Part shown: positions 1-10,559 of the stretch, piece by piece | Position numbering within the stretch: the stretch's first letter is position 1 | Layout of the letters: every line of letters starts with the position of its first letter | Origin: Bondarzewia mesenterica | Taxonomy: Eukaryota; Basidiomycota; Agaricomycetes; Russulales; Bondarzewiaceae | Length of the DNA stretch: 20,242 nucleotides | Assembly: GCA_004802705.1 (NCBI GenBank) | Contig: SGPL01000582.1 | Location: 1-20,242, forward strand | Direction of reading: 5' to 3' | The notes under the pieces: generated by a model | Seen by the model: the letters and a program-made list of their open reading frames with translations, nothing else | What the model was told of the DNA's origin: nothing | Databases searched by the model: none | Made by a program: the position numbers and the translations under genes

Positions 1-550
1 ATCTCTATTCAAGTCCAGTTTAAGTTCAATCAGAAGCAAGTTTCAGTCCTAAGATAGGAGGAACTGTTGCTAGTCTGATTGTGCATAAGTATTTCTCTCT
101 TGAAATTTAGTACTGATTGCTAGGTTTCAGGAATCCTTCCAAGAATTTATCAGCAAGTCCAAGTCCAAGTCTTCTTCGGTATTAGGTTCAACTGTGACAA
201 GTTGACTTAAGACATTTTATTGCACGTTCATTTTTATCTTCAGCATTTGTCCAGTTCTCAGTCATTCGACAAGACTTATTTCGGTCAAGTCGGCGGTCGT
301 GAACTAGACTCTAATTACTAATCTGCTTTGAGATCTTGTACAAACAAGACCTTTTACAGATACACAACACCCGCTCACCCCGTATTCTTATTCAATACAA
401 GATCAACAGAATAAACATAACAACTCCCTCAAAAATGAACAACTAGGCTTCTCTGGGAAAGAAGAAAAACCTGAGTTAAGTCTAGGCACTGAAGCACTCA
501 CTTGACACCTTTGGGTTGTTTTTCCCATCCATGTGTAGCCTTCCCACTGC
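1..550. other. Ordinary-composition edge segment, possible LTR/leader of a retroelement
   Basis: This stretch is less AT-rich than what follows and keeps CpGs (for example near 178, 265 and 285-300), so it has escaped the decay seen to its right. All frames are closed and I see no protein. A C-rich, A-rich run near 365-420 ending in AACATAACA resembles the 3' end of a fungal LTR followed by untranslated leader, but I found no matching second LTR and no convincing primer-binding site. AAGTCC repeats three times near 154-170. The change to AT-rich DNA near 550 is abrupt. It could equally be a gene's untranslated region. Confidence 0.3.
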
Positions 551-1974
551 TTCTGCGCATGACAATATATAGTTGATTATATGACAATTTAAATCTACAT
601 ATTTTGAAAGTAATTTTAATAATTTATTTAATAAATTTAAGTTTATATATTATTCTATGCTAAAGGCTTTAACTTTTTATTTAAAAGTAAACTATATCAT
701 TATTAATATAAGCTACCATATGATATTCAAGGTTAAATAAAACATTAGTGTATTAATATATATCGACAATAGAAAGGTAATAATTATGTGTCACAATATC
801 TTCATCATTTATTGAAATAGATTGAATTAAGCTCATTTATTTCAAATGTAAAAATATCTAAAAATGTAGATTTATAATAAAAAATTATATCTAAACTTTA
901 TTAATAGCATCTACATCAGCTGTTGATAATGATCAAAATGAGTTGAATAATGCAAACAAGAGCTTGATATATATATATGTATCTGCACAAAGTTCTATAT
1001 AACTTAAACAGTTGAGCATTGATAAAAAAAAAGATATCAAAGAAAAGAAAGATGACTGATACTATGACACAATCTATAAAAAAAAAAAATCAAATTAGAT
1101 GATGAGATTTTNAAAAAAGTGCACATTTAAAAAAAAATCTGACAGCTTAAATAAGAAAAAAAAAAATACAATTCAAGTTTCTTCATTAACAGTTTTAATT
1201 AGATTCAAGTAAAAGGCTATAACATGAAGCTAGTGCATATGATTAGTTTATTTTTAATATATATATAATAAAAATAAAGATACATCGAAGCACAAAGTTA
1301 AATATTAGTAAATATATTGACTAAAAAGATTAAATTTAGACATTTGAAATCCAAATCCACTGTGCCTATTTAAAATTGTCAGCACATATCAACTATGACC
1401 TACATCATTCTATAATATGACTGATTATAATTATGTATAATTATAATTTATTAGCTCTCATTCGTACCCTTAGAAATAGCGACCTACTCTATCTCAGATC
1501 TCAAGCTTCAAAACAAATATCTCCTTTTTTTAAAGGATGAAAGCTACTTTTTTCTTCTATAATAATGGATTTTAAGTACCAATGAGGGGCAAAGATCAAG
1601 CGTGTATTAAAGTATGTAACAGGACTGTCTAACAATACAAGAGATTATACCTTTCTCTCTTAATTTTTTTTTTTTTTCTAATTTATCACTCACCCTTTTG
1701 TCTTCTGCTCATTCTCTATTCTCACTGCTTCTGACACTTGTCTAGTTATATTCTTCTTATGTACATATATATAAGTTTCATCTTTAGTCCTCTGTGTATA
1801 ACCTTTGGCACTGTCTTTACAATATAGTCAATTGCACACTTCTTGACTATACATCAATCACTACATTTAGAGTCATAGTGTGTATTTTAATCATAAGATT
1901 ATTGTGATTACTATGATACATAGATGCACTATAGGCTGTTCACTTTAACAGGCTATTAATTGGTCATTTTAATA
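551..1974. other. AT-rich CpG-depleted stretch, no gene seen
   Basis: No reading frame of useful length and no RNA gene are visible. It holds A- and T-homopolymers (a T tract at about 1664-1677), AT dinucleotide runs (about 967-980) and one ambiguous base at 1112. The plus strand is pyrimidine-rich at about 1650-1800, and this part resembles 4245-4440 on the far side of the fold-back element. A short inverted repeat (AGGCTATT / AATAGCCT, about 1951-1979) lies at the left edge of the fold-back. Confidence 0.5.
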
Positions 1975-2501
1975 GCCTGCTATATATATATATTTTTAAT
2001 TAATTAATTTTTTTGTTATATCCTTTTGATATTATTTAAGTGACATATTTTTATATTTTATATACATCTTTTGATTTTTATATGTTTTAATGATATGACA
2101 TTTTTTTTTTCTGACTTTAATATGTTTTTTTATTTTATTTTTCAAACTTTTACATACTTTTATTATATATTTATTTTAAATAAGATTAAGATTTATACAT
2201 AATAACTAACTAAATTTAGCACATAATCTAATTTAAACAAGTATATATTTACTCTAATTAAAAAATTATAAGATTTTATACTTAATATCTATATATAGTT
2301 AAGTATAATAAGTAGATTAATTAAAATAAGAATGTATTCAATCTAACTATAAAACTAAGAGATATAGTAATAGACATTATATTAAAGTTTAATATACTAT
2401 CGACAGCATTGTGATTAGAAATGATTTGATTTTATATTATCTTCTCTTATATATAACAGCTCTTGATAAAGACATCTATAATCTTAAAACAGAATCACAA
2501 T

Positions 2502-2810
2502 TAGTAAAGTATTGATTGAGATATGGCTGTTTTATAATTATAAGTTAAAAATAGATCATTGAGAGATGACTTGAATTTTTTTTGATGAAGATATCATCTG
2601 AAAATAGCAGATGAACAGATGATAAAAATGAAAACAGACTCAAAATTAGTGCAGTATTAGCTGAGGTATTACTATTTTATTGGAGAAAGCTAAAAATAGC
2701 TTATTTTAAGATGATCTTGTCTTTCTGAAGATGTCATCTGAGAGCTATTAATGAGCAAATTATGAATCTATAATCAAAATCAAATTTAGTATAGTATTAG
2801 TTAAGATATA
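2502..2810 (-). repeat. Tandem repeat block in left fold-back arm (about 140-145 bp units)
   Basis: The minus-orientation core TAGT(N)AGTATTAGCTGAG recurs at 2502, 2647 and 2787, giving spacings of 145 and 140 bp. The intervening sequence also matches between units (ATCATCTGA, AAGCTAAAAATAG and related words). These are the mirror counterparts of the units at 3143, 3287 and 3431. Confidence 0.65.
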
Positions 2811-3142
2811 GTTAATTTATTTTTAAATAACTAGAGCAATTATAACCCTCGAACTAATTGCATCAGACTTCACTAAATTCACCTAATGTTTTTTATTTAT
2901 AAAGTTCCTTGCTATGAGTATATCTAATTTTAACCATTCTAATCTACATTAATTTATTCAAAATAGAGGCCAGACTTTAAAATAACATTAACATCAAGGA
3001 GTACTATTTCTAGTAATAAGTCATTAAACATCTCTAAAAAGACATGCATACTTGTCTTTTAGCAACTAGGATAGGAGATATAAAAATAGTATTCATCATA
3101 AGACACTCTATGAATGAAAGTTATAAAGCTAAATTAGTCATA

Positions 3143-3500
3143 TCTCAGCTAATATTATACTAAATTTGATTCTAATTATAAATTTATAATCTGCTCATCA
3201 GTGGCTTTCAGATAATATCTTCATCAGAGAAAGACAAGATCATTTCAAAATAAGTTATTTTTAGCTTTATCAATAAAACATCAACATCTCAGCTAATACT
3301 ACACTAATTTTACTTCTATTTTTAGATTTATCATCTGCTCATCAGTAGCTTTCAGTGATATCTTCATTGAAAAGAACTAAAGTCATCACTTGATGATCTA
3401 TTTTTAGCTTATGATATAAAAATAGCAATATCTCAATTAGTATTATACTAATTTTAATTTTAATTTCAACTTATAGATGTCTTTATTAAGAGCTTCTATG
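3143..3500 (+). repeat. 144-bp tandem repeat block in right fold-back arm
   Basis: TCTCA(G/A)(C/T)TA(A/G)TA-type cores start at 3143, 3287 and 3431, so two successive periods are exactly 144 bp. The first two units are nearly full length and share ATCTGCTCATCAGT, GCTTTCAG, ATATCTTCAT and TTATTTTTAGCTT. The third is partial, ending near 3500. With the left arm this makes six units arranged three against three, head to head. Confidence 0.75.
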
Positions 3501-3905
3501 TAGAAGAATAAACACAATATAATCTCATTATGTCTGATTATAATGCCATTAATAGTATGTTAAACTTTAATATGATCTCTTATGATATCTAAGCTCTTGA
3601 ATTTATACTGAGATTGAATATACTTTTATTTTGATTAGACTATTTATTATATTAAGCTATAGATATCAAGCATGAGGTCTTATGAACTTCAAAGCTAGTG
3701 TAAATATATACTCATCTAAATCAAACTACTGTTAAATTTAGTTAACTGCTATATATAAATTAATAAATATATAACAAAGCATGTGGAAGTTATTAAAAAA
3801 AATATAAAAACTATATATAAATCATATAAAAATCATGTGACTAAAATATATCAAAAGCATGTGATAATAATATATATAAATTAAAAATTAAAAAATAGCT
3901 ATAAA

Positions 3906-4671
3906 TAAGTATTGTAGTAGTTTTATATAGCTGTATATAAAAATACTTCATTTAAACCATTTTAAGTGCATTTAGTTATATTTAAAATAAATATAGCTTT
4001 ATATTCAATATAAAAAGGCTGTAGTAAGGTGTAATATAGGCTTTTTTATGCAGTTTAAAATGGATATATGCTACAGTAAGACCTCAAGCAGCAAGTTCTC
4101 ATAGGTTTGCACAAGCTCTTAGTTTAAGTAAGAAGGCTAATAAAGCTTTGATCAAATTAAAAGCCAAGTTAAACTGACACATCACTAAAGGGTTCCTGAA
4201 CTAGGCCTAAAGTGTATCAGTTATTTGCTTCTTCTTAAATTATTACCTTTCATCTTCTTTCATCTTTTGCTTGTTCCTCATTCTTCTATACTTATAATAC
4301 TTGTTTAAAAATATTCTTCTGATGTATACATGTACAGACTATCTCATTTATTATATAAAGTAATATAAGCTCTTTTTTATTTTTATTTTTTATCTTTACT
4401 CCCCTCTGTTTTATATCTCTGTATAGTTTTGGAGTCTAGAGCTTTATTATACTGTCACTACAATATGATTTATTATCAACTTTCTAGTTACATAACAATT
4501 ATTATATTTAGATCTCATACAATTTACACATTTATCTTTTCTCACACATTTAACCCTCACAATCTTGAGCATTTTTGGTATCCTTATTAAGTCAATCTAT
4601 TCTCTAAATTAATAAGCAATGCTTATAACTTTGTAATTACACCTTAATTTTATATGTGAATCTATTCAAGT
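3906..4671. other. AT-rich stretch, no gene; short hairpin
   Basis: No coding frame is visible. AACTGACACA (4172-4181) and TGTATCAGTT (4213-4222) form a 10-bp inverted repeat with one mismatch around a less AT-rich 31-bp loop. The plus strand is pyrimidine-rich at about 4230-4440 and loosely resembles 1680-1800, so the fold-back may sit between two copies of an older direct repeat. Confidence 0.4.
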
Positions 4672-5394
4672 GATAAAGGTGATGTGAATGAGGATAAAAA
4701 AAGAGAGAGAGAGAGATAAAAGGATAAAGAGGGACTCAGCCCAAAGTATGGTAAATAGGATATGAATAGAGATAAAAATAATGATAAGGATAGAGATGAT
4801 AAAAATCAAAATAGTAAGAGTAGGGATGATGAGGACAATAATAGAGCTACTAAAGTTATCAATTTTAGGAACTCAAAGGAAGACTCTATCACTGCTCTTA
4901 AGGCCAAGTTATGAGTAATCAATTTTGCTATCCTCTATGTCATGGCTAAAGAGAATAAAAATAAGTGCTACAACTTGAATGGATATAAAGTCATTTACTA
5001 GAGGGTCCCACTTTTGCAATGATCAAGAAAAACCCACCTCGCAAGCTCTAAAACATCGAGCTTGATGCTAGAGTATAAATATTATGTGCTTAAGGCACAA
5101 CATAATGTGGTCTAATAAGTCATGTATTTATTTATAAGTCATCTAAATATTAAATTTATCATAAAGATGGCAATTATAGGGCCACACTAGAGCAGCATAA
5201 TGATCTGCTGTAATGGCCATTTCACTACCATGCAGCTGGATGCCTAGCATTAAGATCTTAATTCTCAACTAGACATACTGTGTACTAAATTTAACAAGAG
5301 ACTTGATACCATTTAAAGAAAGCTTGAAAGATTTGTTAGGAGAGGGCCACTACATTGCATGACATGAATAATTTCTGCATCTTTTTAACTTTAT
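4672..5394 (+). pseudogene. Decayed coding sequence, family not recognised
   Basis: One plus-strand frame (codons in register with 4741) reads as protein-like sequence for about 240 codons. It is broken only by TAA, TAG and TGA codons at places such as 4717, 4756, 4912, 4999, 5020, 5113-5118, 5188 and 5245. The first about 65 codons are a low-complexity charged region rich in Asp, Arg, Lys and Asn, partly encoded by a (GA)n run at 4702-4716. A more ordinary globular-looking part follows, with stretches such as VMAKENKNKCYNLNGYK and LEYKYYVLKAQHN. Many stops stand where Gln, Trp or Arg would be one C-to-T or G-to-A change away, as expected of RIP-like decay. No catalytic or zinc motif is evident. 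A transposon-encoded protein of unknown role is my best guess. Confidence 0.5.
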
Positions 5395-6589
5395 GTTAAA
5401 ACTTTATTACAGTCTTGAATAAATGAATATTGAAGCTAATTTTTCATTCAATGAGTGCAATTAAGTTTGTGTAATATCTGAATACATGTGTTCAAATATG
5501 CATTCTCCATCCATAATTATATTTTTATATTTTTATATATTATAATCTTTAAAAATTATTCTTGCAGTAAAGTGATTAGATCTTTAATAAATAATGCCTC
5601 TTAATTGATATATAGTTTGTGTCAATCATTATGTTGAGATTAAAGTTTTTAGCTATTTCATTAGCTTTTAAGTGAAAAGTAATGAATAGACATTTAAATT
5701 TAGTTATTCTTTAAAAATTATTAATATAAAATACACATAATTTTTTATCTTTATGATCAAGTAATAATTTAACAATAGCTACAGTTGAAAAATCTTTATG
5801 ACTCAAATCAATATATTATAACGAAGCTGTGATTGATGTTTCTTCAAATATTATATTATATTATTGACACTATAACTAAACTCATCTATATGATAATTTA
5901 TATGATAATCTAAGCTTACATTGAGATATTATTCTGCATAATTCATAGATATTTGTGTTGATTGTTTTAAACATGAAAAATAATCCTTTAGCAGCATTGT
6001 TCAATTAAAAAGTAGTTTATCTCTTGTATTATTGATATCCACATTTATTTTAATTACTCTTTCAATCTCTTTAATCGATATATTTAGTAATAAATATTGC
6101 CTAACTTTGTGCTTTCATGTGTCTTTATTTTTATTATCTATATGCATATATATTATAAGCAAACTGTTATATGTATAGCTCTATATTGTAGCATTCTATT
6201 TAAATTTAATTAAACTTATTTGTTAAGAAATTTAAATTCTATTGTATTTTTTATTTGAGCTATTAGATTCTTCTTCTTCAAATTTGTGCTTTCCTAAAAT
6301 CTCATCATCCAATTTAATTTTTTTAGATTATATTATAGTATTAGTCATTTTTATTTTCTTTGATATTTTCTTTTTATCAACGCTCAATTACTCAAAATGT
6401 GTGGAACTTTGTGTAGGTACATATATATGTATTAAGCTCTTACTTGTATTGTTCAACTCATTTTAATTATTATTAACAGCTGATTATATGCTATTGATAA
6501 AGCTTTTTTAATTTGAATATTACCTTCTATTACAAATCTACATTTTTAGATTCTTCTATATTTAAAATAAATGACCTTAACTTAGTCCA
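5395..6589. other. AT-rich stretch downstream of the copia relic, no gene seen
   Basis: All frames are closed apart from chance short ORFs made of Phe, Leu, Ile and Ser codons. If the copia relic at 6590-7625 is read on the minus strand, this segment lies beyond its C-terminus, where the 3' LTR would be expected, but no LTR pair can be recognised by eye. Confidence 0.35.
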
Positions 6590-7625
6590 TTTCAATATAT
6601 GATAAAGATGTTATAGCACAAAACTATTATTTTTTTATTGATGATATGCAATAATAAGTTAATATTTTGTTTGACTTTAAACATCATATGATAGATTTTC
6701 TTCATATCACATCTAATATCTCTAACTCTCTAAATTCTTGCTGCAAGTCACCAGCTTTTTAAACCTCCTACAATTTTTTTTTTAGCATCAAACTCTTGTA
6801 TAAGTATTGTTCCTTATAAATTTAATTTATAAAATAAACCTGTTTAAAATGATTAATATATAAAATTATTTTTATTAATTAATAGATTGCCTTTAATCTT
6901 TACTCTTGTACATGAGGTACTTTTATTGCTTTTGTGCTTATTATAACAAGGCTTCCTCTGAGCTCATAAAAAGCAGTAAGAGATATTTTAAAAGTATATT
7001 AAAGCTTTTTATTTTAATAATACTAATATTAAAATAAGATCTTTTTACTATTAATATTTATATATGCGTCAGCATCACTTTTAATGCTAGCATCTATAGA
7101 CATTTAAATAATATGATAGTAGATATTATATGATCTGGAGGATTAAGTCTTATATTACAGTAAATTAATGATTATATTTTTTGTATTCTTAAAAATATCT
7201 AAATAAGTACAATGCTCAATAAAAAATATGATAAAGTTATATATAAAATTATGACAAGCAATACGATTTCAATGATAGAATTTAGTATAGTGAAAATAAA
7301 TTATTAGATGAGCAAATTAAAAAATTCCACAAAAATATGTTCTTTTTCATCCTTCCTTACTTTAAAAATAAAAAATGTATTTTTTTCTTGCAATTTTAAA
7401 GCTAAGTATTTTTCAATAGTTTAAAAAAGACATTTCTTCTTTTTAGCATTTTTCCTCCATAGGCTTTATTTGGAATCTTAAGGCTCAAATAATCATGTTC
7501 TTCTCCATTAAAAATTATTTATTAGTTATTGAGACTAAGAGATAATCTTAAGCTTTATGCTTTTTTAAAAGATTAAAACATCTTATTATATGCCAGCTAC
7601 ATTATAATTACTGATAACTTGGTTA
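6590..7625 (-). pseudogene. Ty1/copia-type reverse transcriptase / RNase H relic
   Basis: Read on the minus strand across several frames, a series of motifs appears in the order known for the C-terminal half of copia Pol. An F-K-x-x-x-x-S/L stretch (about 7535-7570) sits where F-K-M-x-D-L-G is usual. KAYGGKMLKR (about 7445-7473) resembles the Y-I-E-K-x-L-x-R-F segment. SLIG-like and TxLNSxxEI words (7264-7315) resemble the S-x-x-G-S-x-x-Y-x-x-x-x-T-R-P-D segment. HCTYLDIFKNTKN (7175-7214) resembles H-W-x-x-x-x-x-x-x-R-Y-L-K-x-T. SDADAYININSKK (about 7040-7079) matches the RNase H signature S-D-A-D-W-A with its following Arg/Lys-Ser. A degraded R-x-x-H-I-x-x-x-x-H-x-like end lies at 6680-6725. 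Stops and frameshifts abolish function. Integrase and Gag, expected at higher coordinates, were not identified. Confidence 0.6.
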
Positions 7626-9630
7626 ATAGTCCTTCAAAAGGCATATTCAGACTTCATCATCTCATTCATTTATGATAGCTCATAACCCTTTCTTGATTTA
7701 ACTATCAGTTTTTCCTTTTATCTTTTTATCAATTCTTCATCATCCAATTAATAAGGTTACAGGTGCTCACACATGTGTAGTGTAGTGATTAATATGAAAT
7801 AAAATGTTTTAATCATTCACAAAATTATCTTATAGACTAACCTCAGTAAAAGTAAAAGGATATATTTTTATGCTTACTTGTTAAGATAATTAAACACACC
7901 TCAATGTATCATTAATTAGTCTCATCAGAGAAAATGTATTATATAAATAAATACTTAGTATTTAAAGATTGTAAGTTATCATAAAATATAGCTCAAAGAC
8001 AACACATCAAAGGTGTACAACATTAGCTTCTTTATCTTCTATATCATCTGTAACTGTAAGGGTATTATAGAAAAGAAGTGTACATTAGCATATTTTAACG
8101 TATTTTTTTTTCTTGTGATGCTTAAGTGTGTTGATAATACATTTAATCTTAATCTTTCTCCTATTTTGTTTAATTATCTTATATTTATTGATATACTTGC
8201 GATATCTTTAAAAAAAACATCCTATAAAACACTATAGATGATATATAAAGAGGTGAGTTGAGTAGATATCTAATGTGAAGGCACAAATGTATGGGTAAAT
8301 AGGTATAAAAGAGTAATGAGAGCATGCAATATATTTTAATGTTAGAGTAATATTTTAATAAATAGGTAAAGATAGTGCAATATTATTTTTAAAGATTTAA
8401 ATAATGTCAAAAGGAGGATGAATAGTATGTAAAAATAATAATAAGACATAGATAAAGATGAACTTATTAAGATTGTAGTAAGTTATAGTAAAGCAAAATC
8501 AAAGTCACAATTTATAAATAGTAGTTATCATTCACATTGATGTTGTAAAATTTAAAGACTGATCTAATATTTTATAATAATATATAATAGCTTATATACT
8601 AAATAGAGAGTAGAGATGAAAGATTAAAAGATATAGTGAATATTATATAAGTAAGATTAGAAATAAGAAAATAAGAGTGGAGTTAAAGGAAAAAGAGTTA
8701 ATAATAAATATAAATTTAAATATATAGGAATTAATAATCTGCTAAATTAAAGCAATTATTGATTAAAAAACTTTAAATTATAAGATAAAGTAGTGTAGTA
8801 GTCAAGAGTAATAATATAATAGACTAAAAAAGTCAAATGCAAGAGATTTTAAGTTTAAACTTAGTAAATGATTAAAAAAAATTAAGAAAATAATAAACAA
8901 AATAAAGAGTTGAAATTAATTTTACTAATATTAAATCAAGCTTATTTAATGCTTATTTTCTACTTATAGACTAAAACTAAAAAAGATAAGCTTAAATAGT
9001 AAAGTTATTATTAATTATTATAACATTTTATTTATAAGTAAGCTTTTTTAGATGCATAGTATCATAGTTTATCAAAGGAATAATATAATATTTATTATAT
9101 AATATTTCTTTTAATATTATGAAGTTCAAAGGGCATTAAATTAGTAACACTTTGATTTTATATTTATAAAGGCATGTAAAAATAATGGTCCTCCTGAATA
9201 TAAATTGACTTTAATTTATATAATACTTTAATTTATTATATAATGCAACAAGTAAGATAATAAGTAAAAAACTTTAATTAAAAAATTAAAAACTCTAGTA
9301 TAATCTGTCAAGTGCACTAAATTTTTTTATCACTCATTCATAAACTTATTTAAATATTACCATTAATTTGTAGGATTTTTAACTCTTTTTTAACTTTTTT
9401 TTCCTCATATAGATGCTTTACTTTATATTAAAAAGCTCCGAAGGTGAGACCCTAATCTCTACCTCAAGTTTTATTTATTACTTTATCATGTTATTTTTTT
9501 TGTTTATTATATAAGTCTTTTAAACTATTTTTACTTTACACAATATTTTATTTATCTTTTTTTTTTATCTATCTCTATTTTTATTTATTTATTAATAATA
9601 AGAGTTTAACTTCTCATCTATCTCTAAATT
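7626..9630. other. AT-rich stretch, no recognisable gene
   Basis: If the copia relic is real, its integrase and Gag should lie here on the minus strand, but I could not read them. The plus strand at about 8240-8960 is strikingly purine-rich and C-poor, with Lys/Arg/Glu/Ile-like codons broken by many stops. This may be a further decayed coding sequence, but no family can be named. A small patch of higher GC with one CpG lies near 9436-9470. No tRNA or repeat array is evident. Confidence 0.35.
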
Positions 9631-10550
9631 ATGCCTTTTACAATGCTTTATGTCCTCTAACTTGATGCACAAATGACTAATTTCTTGCTGATAACTAGAG
9701 AATTAAGATATCTATTACAGTGATCAAGCAAAATAATATATGAATTAGGTAAAGCTAAGCCATTCCTTGAGAGAGTTAAAAGCTGTGCTTTCCACAAGAT
9801 CTCTAGCAAATGTGTTACAGAATAAGTAGTCTATTTATAAATATTTAAAAAAGATTTGCTGAACAAAAACTAGTGATGCGGGTCAGTAGATGTAATATAA
9901 TAATTAAAATAACATAGGTGAACTTTACACTGACCTCTAGTTTTAGCAGAATAATGTAGCATATGACCATAGAAATAACAGAAGGCTACAACTATGCTTG
10001 CATTAAAAAAGTTACAATGTGGTGATAGATTTATGATCTTGAATAATTATTATTATGCAGTTCATTGAGGTGTACAATATAGACATTCTCGAGTCACAGC
10101 ACTATATCAAGCTGCTCTTCATTAGAGTCCATCTGAAGCTCCCACCTCTAGTGTGGAAGGTGAGAATAGCATTCATTATGCAACTTATTTGCAATTTATT
10201 CTTACTTTTGCTCTATTGTAAATCCATTAGTGTAGGCCACAATGGTCATACTATGCTGTACTTTGTAAGAATCTGCTCTATCATATGTGTGGTATATATA
10301 TTCACTGTATTGCTGTAAATTCATCCCTTTAATCATAATTGATGTCTCTAAATTGTCCTCATCATCAGCAACTGCAGATGATTAGAAAGACAAAGATGAT
10401 TTGCACTGCCATTCAGTCACTTTGAGGAATTAATTGAGATTCTGAAGGAGGAGATCAAACAGTAGTATCAAGCTATTCATCTGCACACAGCCCACATCTT
10501 TACTGAAGAATTGTAGATAGATATAATAGCTTCATTTGATGAGCTTCAAT
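9631..10550 (+). pseudogene. Decayed coding sequence, family not recognised (convergent partner of the next)
   Basis: Starting at an ATG at 9631, one plus frame reads protein-like for about 180 codons to near 10175. Internal TAA, TAG and TGA stops often stand where Gln or Trp would fit. Recognisable stretches are MTNFLLITRELRYLL, ELGKAKPFLERVKSC and LALKKLQCGDRFMILNNY, with YYYAVH near 10055. After a frame change, a helical charged segment FEELIEILKEEIKQ starts at 10431 and runs with two stops to about 10548. The composition suggests an alpha-helical, Lys/Glu/Leu-rich protein. No catalytic motif was recognised. The 87-codon open frame at 10055-10318 is an overlapping shadow in another frame. 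It ends where the minus-strand relic ends, so the two are tail to tail. Confidence 0.5.
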
Positions 10551-10559
10551 TCATATGCA

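Larger units (their letters stand above)
1975..3905. repeat. Large fold-back (inverted-repeat) element
   Basis: The left arm (about 1975-2840) is clearly homologous to the reverse complement of the right arm (about 3125-3905). The spacer of about 290 bp has its axis near 2975. Paired landmarks are TAGT..AGTATTAGCTGAG at 2647 against CTCAGCTAATACTACACTA at 3287, and CCTTTTGA at 2032 against TCAAAAGC at 3851. The left arm carries about 60 extra bases near its outer part. Both arms are AT-rich and diverged. Neither arm encodes a recognisable protein and the spacer is closed in all frames. Such a structure fits a non-autonomous fold-back DNA transposon or an old head-to-head duplication. No target-site duplication was identified, so the ends are approximate. 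Confidence 0.75.

Noticed and set aside
6242..6466. Short open frame of 74 codons, and a similar one at 8013-8237
   Set aside because: Both are dominated by Phe, Leu, Ile, Tyr and Asn codons expected from AT-rich DNA, and neither has a domain, a neighbour or a conserved-looking segment.
6620..6680. Plus-strand reading YYFFIDDM resembling a copia integrase motif
   Set aside because: It is isolated on the plus strand, while the several collinear copia motifs, including the SDAD RNase H signature, are on the minus strand in the same place. I treat it as a chance antisense reading.
7770..7830. tRNA-like GTAGTGTAGTGATTAATAT
   Set aside because: It resembles a tRNA D-arm/A-box, but no T-arm (GGTTCGA-like) sequence or closing acceptor stem follows at the right distance.
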